A stretch of 64,000 nt of DNA from Atopobium massiliense (GTDB lineage: Bacteria > Actinomycetota > Coriobacteriia > Coriobacteriales > Atopobiaceae), in NCBI GenBank assembly GCA_900343135.1, contig OPYK01000001.1, positions 62,001-126,000 on the forward strand, read 5' to 3'. Shown here piece by piece: positions 28,752 through 35,298 of this stretch. Both the position numbers and the translations under genes were made by a program. The notes below the pieces were generated by a model, which was not told where the DNA came from, ran no database searches, and worked only from the letters and a program-made list of their open reading frames with translations. The stretch's first letter is position 1; every line of letters starts with the position of its first letter.

Positions 28752-29634
28752 CTTCGATCTCTCCTTCTTCACTCTCTGTGCTTGCAGCTACAGCTGCAAC
28801 AACTGGAGCAGCTGCTACACGATTCTGCTTATAGCTGATAAGGGCAAGACCAACACCAATAATGGTTACGCCAAGCATTGGCATACCGTTGAAAATGTGA
28901 TGGAAGTCTTTAACAACAGAAGCAACGCCACTGCCAAGGACTTGAATGCTTGAGAACACGGTCGTAAGCAACGCAGTAATCGTAAAGCCAAGCAAAAGAT
29001 ATGCAAGGTGTTTTTTAACAGGAAGATAACGAAGCAAGATTGCAAAACCAACCGCAGGAAGAGTTGCACCAGCAACAGAAAGCCCTGTACCCAGCCATGC
29101 AAATGGACCAGTAAGAATATTAACAATGTATTGAACAAAGTCTCCACCCAAGCACAGTGCAAGAAGAACAGGAAGCAAACGCGATAAACTCCAGGGTAGC
29201 GCTCCCAAAAGGAAGTTCCTATCAATTGCTTTGTAATCGAAGTTCTCAACATTTTTATCAATACGGTGTGCAAAGAAGGTGTTTGCAAAACGTGCCAAAA
29301 TGTCGAGCTGAATCATTAACGCTGCTACAGGTACAGCAATAGCGGCAATTGCCTGCTGAGGATCCATACCAACCGCAACAGCGAATGCGCACGCAAGGAC
29401 GGTACCCGAGTTTGCGTCAATTCGAGACGCCCCGCCAAATGTACCTACACCAAGAACGGTAAGTTGCATGCTGCCACCGATAATAAGACCGGTTTGCATA
29501 TCGCCCATAACCAAACCAGCAAAAAAACCGGCAAAAACAGGTGAACTTAATGATGAGTAAATTTGCAGCTCATCCAAAATCTGATAGCCGGCATACAGCG
29601 AAAGTAGCGCTATTTGCCACCATTGAATACTCAT
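28738..29634 (-). CDS. PTS mannose-family EIIC membrane component
   Basis: The 298-aa polytopic protein forms the sugar channel with EIID. It shows the family's GLVMGDMQTGLIIGGSMQL motif and the GTFGGASRIDANSGT loop, with about eight helices and an acidic C-terminal tail. It sits between EIIB and EIID, eight bases after EIIB. Sequence closeness to AgaC/ManY types suggests galactosamine, galactose or mannose-class sugars; the neighbouring GH35 enzyme favours a galactoside. Confidence 0.92.
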   Translation of the reverse strand: MSIQWWQIALLSLYAGYQILDELQIYSSLSSPVFAGFFAGLVMGDMQTGLIIGGSMQLTVLGVGTFGGASRIDANSGTVLACAFAVAVGMDPQQAIAAIAVPVAALMIQLDILARFANTFFAHRIDKNVENFDYKAIDRNFLLGALPWSLSRLLPVLLALCLGGDFVQYIVNILTGPFAWLGTGLSVAGATLPAVGFAILLRYLPVKKHLAYLLLGFTITALLTTVFSSIQVLGSGVASVVKDFHHIFNGMPMLGVTIIGVGLALISYKQNRVAAAPVVAAVAASTESEEGEIEDDEL

Positions 29635-29642
29635 GACTTCTC

Positions 29643-30131
29643 CTAACGTCCGAGATCACCCAACAATTTCCACAAATCTTTCGATTCATCGCTTGGCACC
29701 ATCTGTGCAGTAAGCGTCACGCCCGCATCTCGCAGTCTTCTAAACGCCTCAACATCTTCATCAAGTACATTAATCGATTGAGAAATATGATGGGTTTTGT
29801 CTGTTTGTGACATGTTGCCTACATTAATCGTATTAAGCTCAACACCTCGTAAGACAAGCTCCAAAAATACTAAAGGTCGCTTTGCCACAATAAGCAGGCG
29901 CTGCGATGCATATTTACCACTAGTGATATTAGCTGCAGCTTTCTCTATCGGAAGAACGCTTAGACGAACACCAGAAGGCGTTGCCATTTTAAGCGCTGCT
30001 TTTTCGATATCAGATGTGGCTACCTCATTATCTACCACCATGATGCGGCTAATAGAAAGGCTGCTTGTCCACAGATTAGCTACCTGACCATGAATAAGGC
30101 GGCCATCGATACGTGCAGCGATATAAGCCAT
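29643..30131 (-). CDS. PTS mannose-family EIIB component
   Basis: This 162-aa cytoplasmic phosphotransferase carries the phosphorylated His14 in IDGRLIHGQV and the usual DNEVA and VGNM regions. It passes phosphate from EIIA to the sugar entering through EIIC/EIID. The ATG at 30131 has AAAGGAG nine bases ahead; the frame extends 15 codons upstream into the end of the beta-galactosidase gene. It starts four bases after that gene, so the enzyme and transporter are co-expressed. Confidence 0.93.
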   Translation of the reverse strand: MAYIAARIDGRLIHGQVANLWTSSLSISRIMVVDNEVATSDIEKAALKMATPSGVRLSVLPIEKAAANITSGKYASQRLLIVAKRPLVFLELVLRGVELNTINVGNMSQTDKTHHISQSINVLDEDVEAFRRLRDAGVTLTAQMVPSDESKDLWKLLGDLGR

Positions 30132-30135
30132 ACAA

Positions 30136-32067
30136 TCACGCTCCTTTCGTTTGTGTATACATACTATGCTGCCCAACTAATGAAAGTGTTTTTTGACCTC
30201 GTCCTTCGGTGTCAAACACCACAAAAGAATTACTCCCCTCCTTCAGCAATCCGCGAGGCACATATAACGTCTGCTGAGGACCAACAGACCAAAAACGACC
30301 AACATTTACACCATTAACTACCAGTACACCTTTACCAAAAGAGGACATATCAACAAAGGTGTCAGCAGGAGTTTGAATGTCACAAGAAAATGCGTGAAGT
30401 GCGGGCATATGAGCATGCATACTAAAGTTGTAGTGCGCATCAAAACTAAGCGAAGACAAGCTAGCAGGCGAAATATAATGAGCAAAAAGTTGCGAGGTTG
30501 CAGACAAAAGAGTTGTATGCTCTGCGTGATTTGAGTTTGCAGGATGTAAGCCTGGAAGATCTACGCCTGTAGGCTTCGGCCAATAAAACACGGGCATAAA
30601 TTCAAGCGAATACTGTGTCCAATGCTGCAAAAAGTGATGATCAAGCATCACACCCTGACCAAGACCTTTACTTTGGGTATAAGCTGCAAGTTTTCTGCCA
30701 TAATTCACGCGCCCCATGTGTTCTATAAGCACGCTCAGTGTATGAGTACCAGGCGTAACAGAAAGTGTTATGTCATTGCCAATTTCCTGTTGGTATTGCG
30801 TTTGTATGTACGTTTCGTCTATCCACACAATCGCACGGTCACGCGCGTCAATAATATAAAGCACCTCCTGCGGCGCATAGGTAGTAATTGTTGTTTGATA
30901 CAACGTGTAACCCGTTTGCTGACCAAGCTCTTCCATTGAACACGGATAGAGCGATTTAACTGGCTGTGACAACGCACGCACACAATCAGCAAGTGCACAC
31001 GAACCAACATAGCTAAGATGCTGCGGCTTAAGTGTTGTTTTGATTCTTGCACGTTGCTGCACCAGCTGAGGAAACAGCTGGTGAACTATTGTTTTAAGTG
31101 CGTTATATGCCTGTGTAGGATTTCCTTGTTCATTGAGCGGCGCGCCATAATCGTAGCTTGTAATTTGTGGTAAATCGCTGTCATAACGTGCAGAGCAGCC
31201 ATTCATACAGCTAAAATTGGTACCGCCATGAAACATATACAGGTTAATACTTCCCTCTTCCATGGTTTCTCGCACGTCTTCCGTAAAATCTGTAACTTTG
31301 CGCGTTACAACATCCTCATTCCAACGAGAAAACCACCCGTCCCAAAATTCCATGCACATAATCGGGAAAACTTTATTGTGACGAGCAAAAAAGCGACGCA
31401 TAGCGGCAAAGTTTTCGTGCGCGTGCGACCCAAAATTACCTGTTGGCAGTATATTGCTATCGATAAGCGACCCTGACTCCAAACATGCATCCCAAGGACC
31501 GTCTGAAGTACACAAGGGCATTGTTATACCAGCGCTGTACATCATATTGGCAAGAGAGGTGAGATAAGAACTGTCTTCACCGTATGACCCATATTCATTT
31601 TCAATCTGGAACATAAGAATGTTGCCACCACAAGACAACTGGTGTGGCACTAATCTGGGCAAAAGTTCATCATAGTATGACTGAACGTATGATAGATATG
31701 CCGGATCACTCGACCGCAAACGAACACCTTTTGTAAGCAACCACGCCGGCAATCCCCCCATTTCCCACTCGGCACAAATGTAGGGTGAAGGACGTACAAT
31801 AGCATACAATCCGCATGCCGCAGCAAGCTCCAAAAAGTGTTCAATGTTACACATACCGTCAAACATAAATGTACCAGGTATAGGCTCATGTATATTCCAA
31901 GGGATATACGTTTCTACGGTGTTAAAACCAAGCGCTTTAAGGTTATAGAGCGAGTGTTCCCAATCCGATGGATGAATACGAAAATAATGAATAGCACCGC
32001 TGAGTATTTTCCAGGGTTTTCCATTAAGGTAGAACGAATCGGATTGAATACTAAACGTGTGGACCAT
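30136..32067 (-). CDS. Glycoside hydrolase family 35 beta-galactosidase, BgaC/GnbG-like
   Basis: GH35 enzymes release terminal beta-linked galactose; streptococcal BgaC prefers Gal-beta-1,3-GlcNAc. The 643-aa protein has the opening LSGAIHYFRIHP, GFNTVETYIPWNIHEP, the acid/base E158 in QIENEYG and the nucleophile E240 in MEFWDGW, with two C-terminal beta-sandwich regions. There is no signal peptide or anchor, so it should act in the cytoplasm on sugar delivered by the adjoining PTS, perhaps as a phospho-beta-galactosidase like lactobacillar GnbG. AGAGG precedes the ATG at 32067. Codon use is AT-richer than in the core genes, which fits acquisition. Confidence 0.92.
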   Translation of the reverse strand: MVHTFSIQSDSFYLNGKPWKILSGAIHYFRIHPSDWEHSLYNLKALGFNTVETYIPWNIHEPIPGTFMFDGMCNIEHFLELAAACGLYAIVRPSPYICAEWEMGGLPAWLLTKGVRLRSSDPAYLSYVQSYYDELLPRLVPHQLSCGGNILMFQIENEYGSYGEDSSYLTSLANMMYSAGITMPLCTSDGPWDACLESGSLIDSNILPTGNFGSHAHENFAAMRRFFARHNKVFPIMCMEFWDGWFSRWNEDVVTRKVTDFTEDVRETMEEGSINLYMFHGGTNFSCMNGCSARYDSDLPQITSYDYGAPLNEQGNPTQAYNALKTIVHQLFPQLVQQRARIKTTLKPQHLSYVGSCALADCVRALSQPVKSLYPCSMEELGQQTGYTLYQTTITTYAPQEVLYIIDARDRAIVWIDETYIQTQYQQEIGNDITLSVTPGTHTLSVLIEHMGRVNYGRKLAAYTQSKGLGQGVMLDHHFLQHWTQYSLEFMPVFYWPKPTGVDLPGLHPANSNHAEHTTLLSATSQLFAHYISPASLSSLSFDAHYNFSMHAHMPALHAFSCDIQTPADTFVDMSSFGKGVLVVNGVNVGRFWSVGPQQTLYVPRGLLKEGSNSFVVFDTEGRGQKTLSLVGQHSMYTQTKGA

Positions 32068-32111
32068 AACTTCCCTCTTGAACATGAGTGGGTTTGTTTC
32101 CCTCGACTTTC

Positions 32112-32125
32112 ATATATTAATATAT
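32112..32125. promoter_or_regulatory. AT-rich 14-bp palindrome upstream of the GH35-PTS genes, candidate operator
   Basis: ATATATTAATATAT is a perfect 14-bp palindrome about 45 bases upstream of the beta-galactosidase start, in the region where the -10 element would lie. A GntR-family dimer encoded next door could bind here. The assignment is positional only. Confidence 0.4.
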
Positions 32126-32318
32126 TAACTTACACGGTAAAAATAAAAAGGTGTAGTCGGTAAACGGTAGGAAAATAAGGAGGAACGGATGATACCGTAT
32201 GCGTTATAGTTTGTCAGTACGCTACAGTGGCGTATGTCCTTCCCCACAAAAACCAAGGCAAAGATACGTGCACTTGCAGCAACAACATGCCTTACATACG
32301 CTATGAATTACGTGAATG

Positions 32319-32366
32319 TTTAGAGAACATAACTGTTGCATTTAGAAACATACCCACTGTTGTGCA
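32319..32366. repeat. Imperfect tandem repeat upstream of the GntR regulator
   Basis: Two adjoining copies share TTTAGA, AACATA and ACTGTTG in the same order, 22 and 26 bases long. They lie 70-117 bases before the regulator start and before a possible -10 TATAAC near 32384. They may be binding sites for autoregulation. Confidence 0.4.
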
Positions 32367-32435
32367 TAATAACTATCGTATATAACGCACAGTGAGTTAT
32401 TTCAAGCATACATCCCTCGTCCAAGGAGTTAATGC

Positions 32436-33143
32436 ATGAAGATACCAAAATATCAAGTTATTAAAAATGAACTCAAGAATGCCATAGTTACAGGATGTCT
32501 AAAGAATGGTCAAAAGTTTTACACCGAGGCTGAGCTAATCGATAAATATAACGTTTCCTCAATTACGGTTATTCGTGCCCTAAACGACCTGGTAAAAGAG
32601 GGATACCTTGTCCGTCATCAGGGGAAAGGCACGTTTATTTCGCGCTCGCGTAAAGATAAACGTGTGCAATTTTCCGATGTTGAGCTATATCCGTTTAGTG
32701 AAGAGCACGTATATGTACATGAAATTATCCAGGAAAACGTACCCGAAATTCTAAAAACGCTGCAGCTCAATAAAAATGTGCATTACATTGCCATCCGTCG
32801 TACGCGTACAGTAAATGATACGCCTGTTATCTATCACCAAAGCTACCTTATAAAATCACTTATCGATACAAGCAAACCGCTTGCCTATTACACATCGATT
32901 TATGAGCGTCTCCAACAAGATCGCGGCATTGTTATGGAAGATGAACCCTACGAAGAAACAAATAGTATTGTATATCCGGCACCGCTTCATATTTCGCAAA
33001 TGCTCAACTTAACGAAAGGTGAGCCGTGTGCAAAGCAAATGCGTCTAACATATTCAGCAGCAACAGGAAAGCCTCTGGAATATGCCGTTGCATATAAGCG
33101 ATGGGACTTTTATAAGTTTACAATTAAGGGTAATGAAGTCTAA
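32436..33143 (+). CDS. GntR-family transcription regulator with UTRA domain (BgaR-like)
   Basis: The 235-aa protein has an N-terminal winged helix-turn-helix of GntR type (TEAELIDKYNVSSITVIRALNDLVKEG split across residues 30-56, then QGKGTFI) and a C-terminal UTRA ligand-binding domain of the HutC group. AAGGAG stands seven bases before the ATG. It is divergent from the beta-galactosidase and PTS genes, the same arrangement as the GntR gene beside streptococcal bgaC. It probably represses that cluster until a phosphosugar binds the UTRA domain. Confidence 0.9.
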   Translation: MKIPKYQVIKNELKNAIVTGCLKNGQKFYTEAELIDKYNVSSITVIRALNDLVKEGYLVRHQGKGTFISRSRKDKRVQFSDVELYPFSEEHVYVHEIIQENVPEILKTLQLNKNVHYIAIRRTRTVNDTPVIYHQSYLIKSLIDTSKPLAYYTSIYERLQQDRGIVMEDEPYEETNSIVYPAPLHISQMLNLTKGEPCAKQMRLTYSAATGKPLEYAVAYKRWDFYKFTIKGNEV

Positions 33144-33231
33144 GCACGCCCTCACAGGGCAAACACACCAAAGGTATACAGATGTGTAGGTGTATAGTCT
33201 TGTAGATCTGCAGATAAGCCAAAAGCCGCAT

Positions 33232-33259
33232 AAAAAAAGCCGAAAGACATGCTTTCGGC
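33232..33259 (-). terminator. Rho-independent terminator after tRNA (CAT)
   Basis: On the minus strand GCCGAAAG pairs with CTTTCGGC around a short loop and is followed by seven T. It lies 12 bases beyond the 3' end of the tRNA at 33271, and so ends the tRNA-Ala/ORF/tRNA transcript. Confidence 0.85.
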
Positions 33260-33270
33260 ATAAAATGCAA

Positions 33271-33347
33271 TGGTGGGCCCAGTAGGACTTGAACCTACAA
33301 CCAAAGGATTATGAGTCCTCTGCGCTAACCGATTGCGCTATAGGCCC
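33271..33347 (-). tRNA. tRNA with CAT anticodon (Met or lysidine-modified Ile2)
   Basis: A 77-nt cloverleaf with encoded CCA: acceptor GGGCCTA with TGGGCCC, D arm GCGC/GCGC, anticodon stem GAGGA/TCCTT around CTCATAA, T arm TGTAGG TTCAAGT CCTAC. CAT can mean elongator Met or, after lysidine modification, Ile for AUA. The Ile-like acceptor GGGCCTA leans to Ile2, but this cannot be settled by eye. The first acceptor pair is matched, so it is not an initiator. Confidence 0.93.
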
Positions 33348-33467
33348 GCATGGAACAGTAATTATCCACCTATGTAGATTACGAAAGAAACCACAATTAC
33401 GCAAGTGTTATTTTTACGTGCAAGAAAAATGCGTAGTTAGGTTGTAGATGACCATGAACTCCGCTGC

Positions 33468-33845
33468 TTAGTGCTTTTTTTGAAACACAACCATACGCCG
33501 CGCAAGCACATACACCAAAAGCGACAAAGGCAAGCACACAGAACCGATAATAAATTCAAGAATAATTTTATTGCGATCGATGAGCAAAAACGCTGCGCAT
33601 ATAAAGGCAATAAGCACAACAACTGCTGCATGATTCATAATTTTATAGGCCTGCGATGGCACATTAATGCGGCGCGCGCTCTGAAAACCCAGATGAGTAA
33701 GAATACAGCTATCAAACAAACAAACATAGCCATTAACAGAAATCGGATGAGCAATAATAAAAGCGATTGACCCAATTACAGTGAGAATACCTGCAATAAA
33801 TGCAAGAATAGACGAAAGTTTTACATTGCGTGCAAGCATATTCAT
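33468..33845 (-). CDS. Small four-helix membrane protein of unknown function
   Basis: I do not recognise a family. The 125-aa product is nearly all hydrophobic, with helices near 10-32, 37-52, 71-90 and 97-115, a few basic residues between them and a KK-rich end. The ATG at 33845 follows AAGGGTGA; a much longer frame to 34214 reads through a tRNA gene and is not real. The gene lies between tRNA-Ala and a CAT tRNA on the same strand, 41 bases after the first, and is followed only by the tRNA terminator, so all three may be one transcript. Confidence 0.65.
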   Translation of the reverse strand: MNMLARNVKLSSILAFIAGILTVIGSIAFIIAHPISVNGYVCLFDSCILTHLGFQSARRINVPSQAYKIMNHAAVVVLIAFICAAFLLIDRNKIILEFIIGSVCLPLSLLVYVLARRMVVFQKKH

Positions 33846-33886
33846 ACAATCACCCTTGGTTGCCACTGAAAACAATCGTAAAAAAA

Positions 33887-33962
33887 TGGTGGAGAATACG
33901 GGGTTCGAACCCGTGACCTCATGGCTGCCAGCCATGCGCTCTCCCAGCTGAGCTAATTCCCC
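33887..33962 (-). tRNA. tRNA-Ala (GGC anticodon)
   Basis: A 76-nt cloverleaf with encoded CCA: acceptor GGGGAAT with ATTCTCC, including the G3-U70 pair that alanyl-tRNA synthetase recognises. The anticodon stem CATGG/CCATG encloses CTGGCAG. The anticodon GGC reads alanine GCC and GCU. Confidence 0.97.
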
Positions 33963-33979
33963 ACTAACAACGATATGTA

Positions 33980-34008
33980 ATACTACCAAAGATTTGCAAC
34001 GCTGTAAA
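33980..34008 (-). promoter_or_regulatory. Putative promoter of the tRNA-Ala transcript
   Basis: TTTACA at 34003-34008 and TAGTAT at 33980-33985 lie 17 bases apart on the minus strand, 18 bases before the tRNA 5' end. Position and spacing fit a housekeeping promoter, facing away from trpS. Confidence 0.55.
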
Positions 34009-34138
34009 CAACAACATGCCCATTTGGAAAAATAACCGTGAGCTCCACAATAAACTTGTACAAAATTTGCTCCTTGCACAACGATGCACAGCAAGTAGCG
34101 TATCATTACAAGAGGAAAAACAACTACAAGGAGTATAC

Positions 34139-35188
34139 ATGCCAAACGAAAAAAGCTTTGAGGCAGCGCAGCTTGCTTCCGATACGGTACTTGCACGCAT
34201 TCAAGAGCACGCAAGCGACTATACTATGCTTACGGGCGACAGACCAACAGGGCGCCTTCATTTGGGGCATTATTTTGGTACGCTAAAAGAGCGTGTCCGC
34301 CTGCAAAATCTCGGCATGCCAACCAACATTATCATTGCCGATTATCAGGTAATTACCGATCGCGACACTACCGAACACATTCAAGATAACGTGTATAACA
34401 TGGTTATCGACTATCTTGCATGCGGTATAAACCCTGAGAAAACGATGATATTTACGCATTCGGCAGTGCCCGCATTAAACCAGTTAATGCTCCCCTTCTT
34501 GTCGCTCCTTACTGAAGCTGAACTGTTGCGCAATCCAACCGTTAAAGCCGAGCAAGAAGCCTCAGGGCACGCGCTTACAGGGTTGCTACTTACCTACCCC
34601 GTGCATCAGGCGTGCGATATTTTGTTTTGCAAGGGCAACGTTGTGCCGGTTGGCCGCGATCAGCTGCCACATATCGAAACTACAAACAAAATTGCGCATC
34701 GCTTTAACGCACGGTATGGCACTGTATTTCCCGAGGTTACAGGCCTTCTTACTGCAAGCACCATGCTTCCTGGCCTTGACGGCCGCAAAATGAGCAAGTC
34801 GTATGGCAATGCCATTTCGCTGTGCATGACAAAAGAAGAAACCACCAAGCTTATTAAAAAGTCGAAAACCGATTCTGAGCGCTGCATCACGTATGATCCC
34901 GAAAACCGCCCTGGTGTATCGGCGCTGCTTTCAACTGCTGCTATCTGCCTTGGACGCGCGCCCGAGGACATTGCCGCCGAAATTGGTATGGGCGGCGCAG
35001 GCATGCTTAAACAGTATGTAAGCAATGCCGTAAACGATTACTTTGCAGAAATTCGTGAACGCAGATGCGAGCTTATGGGCAACATGGATTATATTCGCGA
35101 AGTTCTGGCAGAAGGCAACAAAAAAGCCAATACTATTGCAAATGCCACCTTGCAAGAAGTCCGCGAAATTATGGGTATGGTGTACTAA
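34139..35188 (+). CDS. trpS: Tryptophanyl-tRNA synthetase
   Basis: This class I enzyme charges tRNA-Trp. The 349-aa protein has the HIGH-equivalent GRLHLGH at 38-44 and KMSKS at 217-221, with VGRDQLPHIE between them as in TrpRS. The ATG at 34139 has AAGGAG before it; the open frame from 34016 lacks support. The 120-base leader contains no T-box core and no recognised attenuator. It ends in a strong terminator shared by position with the convergent surface-protein gene. Confidence 0.94.
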   Translation: MPNEKSFEAAQLASDTVLARIQEHASDYTMLTGDRPTGRLHLGHYFGTLKERVRLQNLGMPTNIIIADYQVITDRDTTEHIQDNVYNMVIDYLACGINPEKTMIFTHSAVPALNQLMLPFLSLLTEAELLRNPTVKAEQEASGHALTGLLLTYPVHQACDILFCKGNVVPVGRDQLPHIETTNKIAHRFNARYGTVFPEVTGLLTASTMLPGLDGRKMSKSYGNAISLCMTKEETTKLIKKSKTDSERCITYDPENRPGVSALLSTAAICLGRAPEDIAAEIGMGGAGMLKQYVSNAVNDYFAEIRERRCELMGNMDYIREVLAEGNKKANTIANATLQEVREIMGMVY

Positions 35189-35202
35189 TTTACGCGGGGC
35201 TC

Positions 35203-35244
35203 TAGTACCCGCTCTAATGCCTGCTATAGTACCTGCTCTAATGC
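35203..35244. repeat. 24-bp tandem duplication downstream of trpS
   Basis: The unit starting TAGTACC and containing GCTCTAATGC is present twice in a row (35203-35226, 35227-35250), with the first 18 bases differing at one position. It lies between the trpS stop and the terminator, and looks like a recent small duplication. Confidence 0.6.
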
Positions 35245-35260
35245 ACGAAACGCATACAGC

Positions 35261-35298
35261 ACCTGCAGCACGTCTGAAGCGAGCTGCAGGTGTTTTTT
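35261..35298 (+). terminator. Rho-independent terminator of trpS
   Basis: ACCTGCAGC at 35261-35269 pairs with GCTGCAGGT at 35283-35291, followed by G and six T. It overlaps the last bases of the convergent surface-protein gene by its T tract. Confidence 0.85.

Noticed and set aside
34016-34138. T-box or trp attenuator before trpS
   Set aside because: No T-box core sequence and no competing hairpins with Trp codons could be made out. The leuS leader was also checked with the same result.
33846-34214. N-terminal extension of the small membrane protein
   Set aside because: The extension reads straight through tRNA-Ala and its promoter. The ATG at 33845 has a proper ribosome binding site.
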